Shown: piece after piece, positions 1 to 8,097 of the stretch
Layout of the letters: every line of letters starts with the position of its first letter
Numbering within the stretch: the stretch's first letter is position 1
NCBI GenBank assembly: GCA_012965065.1
Contig: DTSX01000048.1
Location: 9,458-34,258 of the forward strand
Source: Gammaproteobacteria bacterium
GTDB lineage: Bacteria > Pseudomonadota > Gammaproteobacteria > Steroidobacterales > UBA11654
Reading direction: 5' to 3'
DNA: 24,801 bases
Program-made: the position numbers and the translations under genes
The notes under the pieces: model-generated
The model's database searches: none
The model's input: the letters and a program-made list of their open reading frames with translations, nothing else
What the model was told of the DNA's origin: nothing

Positions 1-815
1 GCATCAGGGCATACAAAACAGATGATGGCTGTAAGATATTTAGACTCGATGAACACATTAAAAGACTTCTAAATTCCGCAAAAATTTATCGAATGAATGT
101 CCCCTACTCGCATCAAGAACTTAAAAATGCATGCCAAATAATTGTCAGCTCAAATGACTTGAATGAAGGAGCCTATATTAGGCCAATAGCCTTTAGAAGT
201 TATGATGATCTAGGTCTCCATGCACATAATAATGATGCTATTGACGTTGTTGTTGCAGCCTGGGAATGGGGACCTTATCTAGGTAATGCCTCTCTTAATG
301 ATGGTGTTGATGCATGCGTTTCATCGTGGAATAAAATTAATCCAAATACAGTTCCTTTTATGGCAAAAGCATCGGGTAATTATCTTTCAGGAACTCTTGT
401 TGCTATGGAGGCTAGACAAAACGGTTACGATGAGGGGATACTTCTGGACTCCAAAGGAATGGTAAGCGAAGGTGCAGGAGAAAATATTTTTATGGTTAAA
501 GATGGCAATCTTTATACCCCTCCTCTTAGTTCTTCAGTTTTAGATGGGATAACCAGAGATGCTGTAATAAAAATAGCAGGATCCTTGAAACTTGGCGTGA
601 TTGAAACAGAGATTCCAAGAGAACAGCTATACATCGCTGATGAATTATTTTTTACTGGCACCGCTGTAGAAATTACACCCATTAAGAGTGTGGATAAAAT
701 AACAATAGGAACAGGAACAAAAGGACCAGTGACTGCTCAAATTCAAAAAGTTTTTTTTGGTTTATTTGATGGATCTACCGAAGATTCATGGGGATGGTTA
801 GAGCCCGTTGAATAA
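1..815 (+). CDS. ilvE: Branched-chain amino acid aminotransferase, 5'-truncated by window edge
   Basis: PLP-dependent transaminase (fold type IV) that makes leucine, isoleucine and valine from their 2-oxo acids with glutamate as donor. The reading frame is open from base 3, so the gene enters from outside the window; the first in-frame ATG (93) is internal, because conserved IlvE sequence (IRAYKTDDG, FRLDEHIKRLLNSAKIYR) lies before it. The catalytic PLP lysine is in MAKASGNYL (codon at 366-368). SEGAGENIF, the GITRDAVIK cofactor region and the C-terminal FFGLFDGSTEDSWGWL are all typical of proteobacterial IlvE. About 271 residues are visible of an expected 305 or so. The stop lies 2 bp before leuC, so it is the first visible gene of an ilvE-leuCDB operon, joining the last transamination step to the leucine-specific branch. 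Assignment is firm; only the start is unknown. Confidence 0.95.
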   Translation, partial: IRAYKTDDGCKIFRLDEHIKRLLNSAKIYRMNVPYSHQELKNACQIIVSSNDLNEGAYIRPIAFRSYDDLGLHAHNNDAIDVVVAAWEWGPYLGNASLNDGVDACVSSWNKINPNTVPFMAKASGNYLSGTLVAMEARQNGYDEGILLDSKGMVSEGAGENIFMVKDGNLYTPPLSSSVLDGITRDAVIKIAGSLKLGVIETEIPREQLYIADELFFTGTAVEITPIKSVDKITIGTGTKGPVTAQIQKVFFGLFDGSTEDSWGWLEPVE

Positions 816-817
816 AA

Positions 818-2236
818 ATGCAAACAGCCCCAAAAACACTATTTGATAAGATCTGGGAACAACATGTTGTTGTACCTGAAACCGAAGATACACCAGCAAT
901 TTTATATATTGATCTTCATCTGATCCATGAAGTAACCACACCGCAAGCATTTTCTTTATTGAGAGAAAATAACCTAAAGGTAAGAATACCAGAAAAGGTT
1001 TTAGCGACCATGGATCATTCAACTCCTACAGTCCCTATAGGGTCGTTAAAAGATCTTGATATTGTCTCTGAACCGGGCCCTGCTCAACAAATCAGAGACA
1101 TGATTCAAAATTGCAAAGATTTTGATATTGAACTGTATGGTTTTGAAAGCAAGTACAGGGGTATTGTTCATGTAATTGGACCCGAGCTGGGAGCCACTCA
1201 ACCGGGCAAAACAATCGTTTGTGGCGACAGCCATACAAGTACGCACGGAGCATTTGGAGCGTTGGCATTTGGCATTGGAACCACAGAGGTTGCACATGTA
1301 CTAGCAACTCAGTGTCTGCTTCAAAGAAAACCCAGAACTCTTGCCGTTAATTTAAACGGAAGACTCAATGAAGGGGTGTCTGCTAAAGATATTATTTTGA
1401 AAATCATTGGGCAAATAGGTGTTGATGGTGGAACCGGCCATGTAATTGAATACAGAGGTAACACTGTTGCAAGCCTAACTTTGGAGCAACGAATGACTAT
1501 TTGTAATATGAGCATTGAAGCAGGGGCACGTGCAGGATTATTTGCTCCTGACGAAGCTACCTATGAATATTTAGATGGAAGACCACGAAGTCCTAAAGGA
1601 AAAGAATGGGACCGAGCTCTGGAGGTGTGGAAAGGATGGCAAACTGACACTGACGCTTCATTTGATAAAGAAGTGGATATTGATGTTTCAGCCCTTACCC
1701 CCATGATTACCTATGGCACAAACCCAGGAATGGTTATGTCTATCGAATCAACAATACCCGATCATAAAGGCAACCAAAGCCTTAAGAAAGCTCTCGATTA
1801 TATGCACTTTGAATCGGGCAAGTCTTTGCTCAATCACCCAATTGATGTTGTTTTTATAGGCAGTTGCACCAATTCGAGGTTATCAGACTTACGCGATGCA
1901 GCAACAATCTTAAAAGGAAGAAAAGTTGCAAAAAATATGAGAGTTCTAATTGTACCTGGTTCTCAATCAGTTAAAGCTGAGGCTGAAGCAGAAGGTCTTG
2001 ATAGAATTTTTAGAGAATCTGGGGCCGAGTGGAGAGAATCAGGCTGTTCAATGTGTCTGGGTATGAATGGAGATATCGTGGGTTCAGGTAAATTAGCTGT
2101 AAGTACAAGCAACAGGAACTTTGAGGGTAGGCAAGGTTCCGGCTCAAGAACCATTTTAGCAAGCCCAAAAACAGCGGCAGCATCTGCTATAACTGGATCA
2201 GTGCAAGATCCAAGGCAATTTGAAACGCAGGTCTAA
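818..2236 (+). CDS. leuC: 3-isopropylmalate dehydratase large subunit
   Basis: Large, [4Fe-4S]-containing subunit of isopropylmalate isomerase, which converts 2-isopropylmalate to 3-isopropylmalate in leucine synthesis, acting in the cytoplasm with LeuD. It is 472 residues, close to the usual 466. The three cluster cysteines are visible as C350 (in IGSCTNSR), C410 and C413 (in SGCSMCLGMNGD). Other aconitase-family signatures are CGDSHTSTHGAFGALAFGIGTTEVAH near 135-160 and EAGARAGLFAPDE near 234-246. The ATG sits 2 bp after the ilvE stop and has no strong Shine-Dalgarno sequence, so translation is probably coupled to ilvE. leuD follows after 3 bp. Confidence 0.97.
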   Translation: MQTAPKTLFDKIWEQHVVVPETEDTPAILYIDLHLIHEVTTPQAFSLLRENNLKVRIPEKVLATMDHSTPTVPIGSLKDLDIVSEPGPAQQIRDMIQNCKDFDIELYGFESKYRGIVHVIGPELGATQPGKTIVCGDSHTSTHGAFGALAFGIGTTEVAHVLATQCLLQRKPRTLAVNLNGRLNEGVSAKDIILKIIGQIGVDGGTGHVIEYRGNTVASLTLEQRMTICNMSIEAGARAGLFAPDEATYEYLDGRPRSPKGKEWDRALEVWKGWQTDTDASFDKEVDIDVSALTPMITYGTNPGMVMSIESTIPDHKGNQSLKKALDYMHFESGKSLLNHPIDVVFIGSCTNSRLSDLRDAATILKGRKVAKNMRVLIVPGSQSVKAEAEAEGLDRIFRESGAEWRESGCSMCLGMNGDIVGSGKLAVSTSNRNFEGRQGSGSRTILASPKTAAASAITGSVQDPRQFETQV

Positions 2237-2239
2237 AGG

Positions 2240-2815
2240 ATGCAAAAAATTAAAAAATTCTCTGCTAGAACAGTTAATCTACCCAATGAGGATATCGATA
2301 CAGATCAGATCATCCCCGCTCGGTTTTTGACCAGACAGACCACTGATGGAATGGGCGAGTGCCTGTTTGCTGACTGGCGATTTGATAAATCAGGAAGGCC
2401 AAAAGAAGACTTCATATTGAACCAACCTGAATCATCTAATGCAGAAATCTTGGTAGCCGGAAATAATTTTGGTTGTGGTTCTTCACGGGAACATGCTGCT
2501 TGGTCGTTGCTGGATTATGGATTTAGAGCGATTATTAGTACGTCATTTGCAGATATTTTTCAAAACAATTCACTGAAAAATGGACTAATAACCATAGTTG
2601 TTAATTTAGAAACACATAAATGGTTACTGGAACATCCAGCCACTAAATTGATTGTTGATTTAGACAATACTCAAATATGTTTGGAAAATGGAAAAGCTAT
2701 TTCATTCCCAATAGATTCGTTTGCAAGGTATTGCCTATTGAATGGCGTTGATCAGCTGAGTTATTTACTGAATCATGACTCTGAGATTTCTGCGTACGAA
2801 AACAAACAACAATGA
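2240..2815 (+). CDS. leuD: 3-isopropylmalate dehydratase small subunit
   Basis: Small (swivel-domain) subunit of isopropylmalate isomerase, partner of the LeuC just upstream. It is 191 residues, within the usual range of about 190-215. The start MQKIKKFSARTVNLPNEDIDTDQIIPARFL and the substrate-loop signature NNFGCGSSREHAAWSLLDYG are diagnostic; further on, FADIFQNNSLKNGL is also conserved. An AAAGG stretch spans the leuC stop and serves as a very close ribosome binding site. Its TGA stop overlaps the leuB ATG by 4 bases (ATGA), a sign of coupled translation. Confidence 0.97.
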   Translation: MQKIKKFSARTVNLPNEDIDTDQIIPARFLTRQTTDGMGECLFADWRFDKSGRPKEDFILNQPESSNAEILVAGNNFGCGSSREHAAWSLLDYGFRAIISTSFADIFQNNSLKNGLITIVVNLETHKWLLEHPATKLIVDLDNTQICLENGKAISFPIDSFARYCLLNGVDQLSYLLNHDSEISAYENKQQ

Positions 2816-3876
2816 AAGCAGACATCACAATTATGTCTGGAGATGGAGTAGGCCCAGAAATTACTCGAGAGGCCGTTAAAGCCCTTCAAGCCATTGGGGC
2901 TGTCTTTGATCATGATTTTTCACTAAACGAGGTTTTATTTGGTGGTATAGCAATTGATGAGACTGGAACGCCCTACCCTGAAAAAACACAACAGGCATGT
3001 AAAAACTCAGATGCAGTCCTACTTGGTGCTGTCGGCGGGCCCAAGTGGAGCGATCCCAATATGAAAATCAGGCCGGAAAAAGAAGGCCTATTGGAAATGA
3101 GGGCTGATTTAGGGATTTATGCAAACATCAGACCAATTAAGACTTACCAAGAATTGATTGATAATTCGCCAATTAAAAATCGTTACCTGGAAAATATAGA
3201 TATGGTTTTCGTCAGAGAACTTACTGGTGGGATTTATTTTGGCGAAAAGAAAAAAACAGATACATTTGCCAGTGATATTTGTGAATACTCAAAGGTAGAA
3301 ATCGAAAGAATAACAAGGGTGGCCGCAAATATAGCTCAAGGCAGAAGAAAAAAAATCACATCTGTTGATAAAGCAAACGTTATGGCTACCTCTCAACTCT
3401 GGCGAAGTACAACGACTGAATTGATAGAGAAGGAATACAGTGAGCTTGAGCTTGAACACATTTTTATTGACGCAGCAACAATGCATTTGTTGTCCAGACC
3501 AGCTGATTTCGACGTCATATTAACAGACAATCTATTTGGTGACATCCTGACCGATGAAGCAGCCATGTTAACTGGCTCCATAGGTATGTTACCTTCTGCT
3601 TGTTTGGGTGAAGATAGTTTTGGTGTTTATGAACCCATCCACGGATCAGCGCCTGATATTGCAAATCAAGGCATCGCCAATCCTTGTGGTGCAATATTAT
3701 CCGTAGCGATGTTATTGCAATACTCGCTTAGTTTGGAAGAAGAAGCACAAGTTATAGAACAATCCGTTGCTGGAGTTATTGAGGAAAGTATATTAACCAA
3801 GGATCTAACTGGCAGCGGCTATGTTTCTACTGAGGAAATGGGAACAGCAGTTACGAAAAAGATACTGCAAACTTAG
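2812..3876 (+). CDS. leuB: 3-isopropylmalate dehydrogenase
   Basis: NAD-dependent oxidative decarboxylase that turns 3-isopropylmalate into 2-oxoisocaproate, the substrate of IlvE; cytoplasmic homodimer, metal dependent. The 354-residue length is normal. Seen in order: SGDGVGPEI near the N-terminus, LLGAVGGPKW, the substrate arginine region ADLGIYANIRPIK, FVRELTGGIYFG, the catalytic lysine in SVDKANVMATSQLWR, the metal aspartates in LTDNLFGDILTDEAAML, and the NAD-binding loop EPIHGSAPDIANQGIANP. It overlaps leuD by 4 bases and is the last gene of the operon, followed by a hairpin. leuA is not in this window. The order leuC-leuD-leuB resembles Pseudomonas rather than the leuABCD order of enterics. 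Confidence 0.97.
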   Translation: MKADITIMSGDGVGPEITREAVKALQAIGAVFDHDFSLNEVLFGGIAIDETGTPYPEKTQQACKNSDAVLLGAVGGPKWSDPNMKIRPEKEGLLEMRADLGIYANIRPIKTYQELIDNSPIKNRYLENIDMVFVRELTGGIYFGEKKKTDTFASDICEYSKVEIERITRVAANIAQGRRKKITSVDKANVMATSQLWRSTTTELIEKEYSELELEHIFIDAATMHLLSRPADFDVILTDNLFGDILTDEAAMLTGSIGMLPSACLGEDSFGVYEPIHGSAPDIANQGIANPCGAILSVAMLLQYSLSLEEEAQVIEQSVAGVIEESILTKDLTGSGYVSTEEMGTAVTKKILQT

Positions 3877-3885
3877 AGGAAACAA

Positions 3886-3921
3886 ATCAAGCAACTCTAT
3901 ATTGAATTAGAGTTGCTTGAT
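3886..3921. terminator. Candidate bidirectional terminator between convergent genes
   Basis: Perfect 14-bp inverted repeat (arms 3886-3899 and 3908-3921) with an 8-nt loop, lying between the ends of leuB (plus) and the convergent secreted-protein gene (minus). Read on the minus strand the stem is followed by TTGTTT, a modest U tract; on the plus strand there is no T run. The stem is AT-rich, so its strength is uncertain, but its position fits a shared terminator. Confidence 0.6.
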
Positions 3922-3935
3922 AAACGATATAAAGA

Positions 3936-4652
3936 TTATTCTGCAGAGTAAATTTGCTCGCACAATTCATAAGTATCACTAACCACTTTGTCAATTAGCG
4001 CTCTTGATTTCTCCCATATCGGTCCCCAAGAAGCACCTGCAAAGTATTCATCAGCAATCTGACCTGATTCTCTAGCGGTAGGCGATATTGCACGCACCAT
4101 AAGTGTTTGTGTTTCATGAACACCTCCACCAAAAGGACCGAATACGCCCATATTGAAGCTTTCATGTCCGCTGTTGATAATCGCAGTTTCCAGCTCCCTT
4201 AATGCTTCAACGTAGGCATTAAGATTTTCCGGTGAAACTTTTACTCTAAGGACTCTTTCCCAACCTGGATCTAATCTAAATGATTTTAAACCTTTCCAAG
4301 AAACCCCATATTTTACAGTCCTAAGATTAGCCAGAGCTGAAGGTGCGTCATTTGGATCATAGAGTGTATTTGCATGCATAGCGGATGCTAAGTCTGGATA
4401 AGCACTCCAAACAAGCATTTGACCTTCATAATCATTTCCTGAACGAGTTATACAAACCCCTGCTGCCGTAGCACCTACTGCTTTGAAAAGCTCAGGGTTA
4501 GCTCTCAAGTAATCAACGTATTTAGCTGTATCATTAGCTTGCACCATAATTGTATTAAAAGCTCCCTCACCAGGACCAGCTATTGTATGATGATCAGCCT
4601 TGAGATAGAGCGGCGTAAGTAGTAAACACGCTAAAAGAATAATTTTTTTCAT
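3936..4652 (-). CDS. Secreted protein of unknown function with two similar alpha/beta halves
   Basis: I do not recognise the family. The 238-residue product begins with a clear signal peptide (KK, then a leucine-rich hydrophobic core at about 4-17, likely cut after L-K-A at 19), so it is probably periplasmic. The mature part seems to be a tandem duplication: NTIMVQANDTAKYVDYLRA (from about 33) resembles ERVLRVKVSPENLNAYVEAL (from about 132), and QMLVWSAYP resembles QTLMVRAIS. Each half looks like beta-alpha-beta-beta-alpha, as in dimeric alpha/beta-barrel (ABM or NIPSNAP-like) folds; that is inference. There are few cysteines and no evident metal site. The start has a strong AGGAGG ribosome binding site (minus strand, about 4655-4661) and a good promoter. 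It stands alone, divergent from the PhyH-type gene and convergent with leuB. Confidence 0.8.
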   Translation of the reverse strand: MKKIILLACLLLTPLYLKADHHTIAGPGEGAFNTIMVQANDTAKYVDYLRANPELFKAVGATAAGVCITRSGNDYEGQMLVWSAYPDLASAMHANTLYDPNDAPSALANLRTVKYGVSWKGLKSFRLDPGWERVLRVKVSPENLNAYVEALRELETAIINSGHESFNMGVFGPFGGGVHETQTLMVRAISPTARESGQIADEYFAGASWGPIWEKSRALIDKVVSDTYELCEQIYSAE

Positions 4653-4679
4653 AATTCCTCCTAAGAATAATGTCCCTTA

Positions 4680-4708
4680 AATATATAGAGTCATTTGTTA
4701 TAAAACAA
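4680..4708 (-). promoter_or_regulatory. Candidate sigma-70 promoter for the secreted-protein gene
   Basis: On the minus strand, TTGTTT (4703-4708) and TATATT (4680-4685) are separated by exactly 17 bases, and the predicted transcript start would give a leader of about 20 nt carrying the AGGAGG ribosome binding site. The -35 box overlaps a small inverted repeat TTGTT-ATAA-AACAA (4695-4708) that could be an operator. Based on consensus match only. Confidence 0.45.
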
Positions 4709-4777
4709 TAATCATATTTAGACCAGCCTCTTTTTGGAGTAGTTTCAAAAGAATAAGAAAATAGAGATAATAACCAG

Positions 4778-5548
4778 ATGGTTATCTTGTCTCCAGATGA
4801 AATTTTAGATTTTAATAAACTTGGATTTATAGTTTTAAGACAATACTACAGTGGCAGTGAGATCTTAAAAATTCTTGATGAAGTAAATCGACTTGAATCA
4901 TTAATGCCAGAGAAAGGAGGCATGATGAAATATTATGACAATCCTTTTGGGCAGGATTCCAATAATCAATCTATGATATTAATTCGGATTGAAAAATTTA
5001 TTGAAACAAGTCCTTATTTAGAGTCAATAGTAAACAACCCATCTGTTCACTCATTATTGAAGCAGCTGCTTGGCGAATCAGCAGTTTTATTGAAAGAGAA
5101 AATAAACTTCAAACCACCAGGAGCACCTCCAGATTTATTACATCAAGACTCTCAGGCTGGATGGGATGATTATGGAAGTGAATTTGTTTCAGTCTTAATT
5201 GCTGTTGAGGACAGCAATAGAAGTAACGCATGCGTCGAGTTTGATAATTCCGGATATTATATAAACGGACTTGCTGGACCGCTTTGGGAGCCACTTACAT
5301 CAAAGGACATTCCCAATGCTGAAATGAAACCAATTGAGACCAAAGCTGGTGATATTATTCTATTTAATAGTTATGTACCTCACGGTTCTGAGGCGAATAC
5401 ATCAGATAAAAGAAGATGCAATATTTATCTTACCTACAATAAAACTTCCGATGGCGATCATCGTTTGAAATATTTTTCTGAAAAAAGAAAAAATTATCCT
5501 CCAAACAATGAAAGGGATCCTAATCAGGAATATTCTTTTAAAGTCTAA
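4778..5548 (+). CDS. PhyH-family Fe(II)/2-oxoglutarate-dependent dioxygenase
   Basis: A 256-residue member of the phytanoyl-CoA dioxygenase (PhyH) superfamily, non-haem iron enzymes that hydroxylate small molecules or lipids using O2 and 2-oxoglutarate. The double-stranded beta-helix facial triad is visible as H122-x-D124 (in LLHQDSQAGW) and the distal H202 (in NSYVPHGSEAN), with R212 or R213 ten residues on as the likely 2-oxoglutarate anchor. The N-terminal LGFIVLRQYYSGSEI is the usual PhyH opening. No signal peptide is seen, so it is probably cytoplasmic. The substrate cannot be told from the sequence; neighbours give no pathway link. Its ribosome binding site is weak (AGAGATAA). The downstream gene is convergent, with only 17 bp between stop codons. 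Confidence 0.85.
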   Translation: MVILSPDEILDFNKLGFIVLRQYYSGSEILKILDEVNRLESLMPEKGGMMKYYDNPFGQDSNNQSMILIRIEKFIETSPYLESIVNNPSVHSLLKQLLGESAVLLKEKINFKPPGAPPDLLHQDSQAGWDDYGSEFVSVLIAVEDSNRSNACVEFDNSGYYINGLAGPLWEPLTSKDIPNAEMKPIETKAGDIILFNSYVPHGSEANTSDKRRCNIYLTYNKTSDGDHRLKYFSEKRKNYPPNNERDPNQEYSFKV

Positions 5549-5565
5549 GTTAAGTCGCTGGTACC

Positions 5566-6987
5566 TTAACTAATAAGCTTGTTGGGATTCATAATATTCT
5601 TTGGGTCAATGGAGTTTTTAATAGTCCTTAGTAACTCTAATTTTACTGGATCAGAAAAGTGCTCTAATTCGTTTTTTAACTTTGTTCCTATGCCATGTTC
5701 GGCACTGAATGAGCCCCCTAATTGAACAGCTACTTCATGAACAATTCTATGGACATTAGCTGTTTCATTTAAGAATGATGTCTTATCCATAGAAGCTGGT
5801 TTTCCTTTTGTGAAATGAAGATTGCCATCGCCAACGTGCCCAAAAGCAAACACGGTTGATTTTCCAATGTATTCCTCTAATTCTGCAATGGATTGTTCTA
5901 TCAACTCAGGTATTTTACTGATGGGGACTGAAATGTCATGATAAATAGCGGAGCCAGTATATTTCTCAGCTTCAGGAATGGCATGTCTTATCCGCCAGAA
6001 GTCTTTTCTTTCCTGTATGCTATTGGCAACGATTCCATCCGTTATGACTGCAGTTTCCAATTCCTTTTCGAGAAAAACGACCATTCGCTCGTCATTGTTC
6101 TGATCGGTTGTTATATTTCCTACTTCAATAAGGATTTGCCATGGGTATAAAGAACTCAGGGGTATTTTGCAACTTGGTAAATATTTTTCTACCGCCTGAA
6201 TACAGCTGCTACTCATTAACTCAAATCCGGTTAAATTTTCACCAAAAAACGCTTTCCCTTTTTTCAACAGTTCAAGAGCTTTGAATGGATTTTCAACCGC
6301 AACCAAAGCAGAAGAATAACTCGTTGGTTGGGAAAACAATTTCAAACAAACGGAAGTTATAAATCCCAAAGTTCCCTCCGCACCAATAAAGAGTTGTTTT
6401 AAGTCATAACCTGTATTGTCTTTTCTGAGGCCTTTTAAGTCGGAAAAAACAGTACCGTCTGGAAGAACTACCTCTAGGCCCATAATTTGTTCTCTGATCA
6501 TTCCATACTTTAAAACATTTACTCCACCAGCATTGGTTGAAATATTTCCACCAATTTGACAAGATCCTTCTGCACCCATACTTAAAGGAAAAAACAACCC
6601 TTTATCCTCAGCTATTGTCTGAATTGTGGATAATATACAGCCCGATTGGACAATCAATGATTGATTATGGGTATCCAATTCGAGGATTTGATTCATTTTT
6701 GAACTGTTGATGACAATCTCCAGGCGATCTTTTGTAGAATGAGGAATATTTGCACCACACAAACTGGTATTACCCCCTTGAGGTGTTACCCCAATATTAT
6801 TGTCAAAGCAGATTTTCATAATTTGTGAGATAGATTGAGTGGAGTTTGGAAGCAGAACAATTGGAGTAAATCCTACATGGATTCCTCTCCAATCTTCAAG
6901 GTATGTTTTAATAATCTCAGGGTCGGTAATACAATTCTGCTTGCCTACAATGGACTCAAAGGCTATACATAGGGCTTCTTGTTGCAT
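5566..6987 (-). CDS. FAD-linked D-2-hydroxyacid dehydrogenase (D-2-hydroxyglutarate/D-lactate dehydrogenase type)
   Basis: Flavoprotein of the FAD-binding-4/FAD-oxidase-C family, oxidising a D-2-hydroxyacid to the 2-oxo acid and passing electrons to an acceptor such as quinone or ETF. The N-terminal PCMH FAD domain (about 40-218) shows PQGGNTSLCGAN at 69-80, GGNISTNAGGVNVLKYG at 146-162 and FIGAEGTLGFIT at 200-211. The C-terminal domain has the metal/substrate motif GHVGDGNLH (H384, H391) and SAEHGIG (E430, H431), and ends with the conserved DPKNIMNPNKL. At 473 residues it matches D-2-hydroxyglutarate dehydrogenase, GlcD and Dld-II type enzymes and lacks the Fe-S extension of YdiJ. Which substrate it uses is not decided by what I can see. 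It lies 9 bp downstream of the AI-2E gene and probably shares its transcript. Confidence 0.9.
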   Translation of the reverse strand: MQQEALCIAFESIVGKQNCITDPEIIKTYLEDWRGIHVGFTPIVLLPNSTQSISQIMKICFDNNIGVTPQGGNTSLCGANIPHSTKDRLEIVINSSKMNQILELDTHNQSLIVQSGCILSTIQTIAEDKGLFFPLSMGAEGSCQIGGNISTNAGGVNVLKYGMIREQIMGLEVVLPDGTVFSDLKGLRKDNTGYDLKQLFIGAEGTLGFITSVCLKLFSQPTSYSSALVAVENPFKALELLKKGKAFFGENLTGFELMSSSCIQAVEKYLPSCKIPLSSLYPWQILIEVGNITTDQNNDERMVVFLEKELETAVITDGIVANSIQERKDFWRIRHAIPEAEKYTGSAIYHDISVPISKIPELIEQSIAELEEYIGKSTVFAFGHVGDGNLHFTKGKPASMDKTSFLNETANVHRIVHEVAVQLGGSFSAEHGIGTKLKNELEHFSDPVKLELLRTIKNSIDPKNIMNPNKLIS

Positions 6988-6996
6988 CTTTTTGAT

Positions 6997-8025
6997 TTAT
7001 GTATTTTGATCTAGTTTTAATAACGACCATAATGTTATAAACAATGCAGCTATTATTGGTCCTATTACAAATCCAGATAATCCTACCAGACTGACCCCAC
7101 CCAGTGTGGTTAGTAGAATTAGATAGTCAGGTAATTTGGTTTCTTTGCCTACTAAATACGGCCTCAAGAAATTATCAATTAGACCGATAATAAAAACACC
7201 TACTAGTAAGAGTATTAAGGCTTTTAACCACGCACCACTAAAAAATAGTATGCAAGCTGCTGGGAACCAAATTATAGCTGTACCAATACTGGGTAGAATA
7301 CTAAAAAAAGCCATTAAAACTCCCCAGAGGACAGCTGCCTTAATATCTAATAGTGCGAAGATAACCCCACCGATGATGCCCTGAACAACTCCAACTACAA
7401 TGGTTCCTTTAACAGTAGCTTTGGTGACGTTTTTAAATTTTTCTATCAAAAACCTCTCTTGGTTGTCCTCTAAAGGAAATGCATTTACACACTTGGTGAT
7501 GATCTGATCACCATCTTTTAGAAAGAAGAACAATAGATAGATCATTACAAAGGTTAATAACATGAATCTTAATATGTTCTCGCCAATGTTCATGATTAAA
7601 GACAGCGCATATTGACTGGTACCTAGAACAATATTGTTTACTTGCCCTATTAACGCATTGGTGTCATAGCCCAATGTGTCGAGTCTTTCTGTTAATGCTG
7701 GAAGTAGTTGAGAAATAGAAATTAAGAATTTTTCAAGGTTTATTTCGCCGGTTTCAATTTCTCTAACAATGGTTAAAGTTTCGTCTGCAACAGCTGTCAT
7801 TATAAAAAAACATGGAGCCAGAACCAGGAGGGAAATTAAAACGATTGTGCATAAACTTGTTAAAGCGGGTTTGTTTATTTTGTTTCCAAGGTACTGGTTA
7901 ATTGGACTAAATAAGATTGCCAAAACTATTGCCCAGAATATCGGTAGTATAAAATCTATAATTAATGTTGCAAAAAGTAGACTAACTGCGGTTAATAGAA
8001 TGATGAATGCATTTTTACTTTTCAT
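6997..8025 (-). CDS. AI-2E family (PerM/YdiK-like) membrane transporter
   Basis: Polytopic inner-membrane protein of the AI-2E/PerM family (342 residues, usual length), whose members export small molecules or act as Na+/H+ antiporters; specific substrates are mostly unknown. Seen: a hydrophobic N-terminal pair (about 6-42), another segment near 56-80, a soluble region about 82-140, then several C-terminal helices. The family signatures VGVVQGIIGG (about 212-221), SILPSIGTAI and the loop IDNFLRPYLVG are present, followed by the glycine-rich last helices. The name of the family comes from E. coli TqsA; autoinducer transport should not be assumed here. It precedes the hydroxyacid dehydrogenase gene by 9 bp and is divergent from the helix-turn-helix gene across a 72-bp spacer. 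Confidence 0.9.
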   Translation of the reverse strand: MKSKNAFIILLTAVSLLFATLIIDFILPIFWAIVLAILFSPINQYLGNKINKPALTSLCTIVLISLLVLAPCFFIMTAVADETLTIVREIETGEINLEKFLISISQLLPALTERLDTLGYDTNALIGQVNNIVLGTSQYALSLIMNIGENILRFMLLTFVMIYLLFFFLKDGDQIITKCVNAFPLEDNQERFLIEKFKNVTKATVKGTIVVGVVQGIIGGVIFALLDIKAAVLWGVLMAFFSILPSIGTAIIWFPAACILFFSGAWLKALILLLVGVFIIGLIDNFLRPYLVGKETKLPDYLILLTTLGGVSLVGLSGFVIGPIIAALFITLWSLLKLDQNT

Positions 8026-8058
8026 TTGATGTTTGAGTTTAAATCTTGTTTAAATAAT

Positions 8059-8064
8059 TATAAT
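8059..8064 (+). promoter_or_regulatory. Candidate -10 box in the AI-2E/HTH divergent spacer
   Basis: A perfect TATAAT lies in the 72-bp spacer and would give a leader of about 27 nt for the gene at 8098. The surrounding ATTATAAT is self-complementary, so it could act on either strand. No good -35 box was found at 16-18 bp on either side. Confidence 0.3.
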
Positions 8065-8097
8065 GGTTTTAATTGCAATTTAGATTGATATTTTATT

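Noticed and set aside
93..815. ilvE starting at the ATG at 93
   Set aside because: The frame is open from base 3 and encodes conserved IlvE residues before this methionine; the gene is cut by the window edge.
5549..5570. Hairpin GTTAAG...CTTAAC between convergent genes as a terminator
   Set aside because: Arms of only 6 AT-rich bases with a 10-nt loop and no T run; likely chance.
6997..8025. Quorum-sensing autoinducer-2 exporter
   Set aside because: The family name does not prove substrate; no lux or lsr genes lie nearby.
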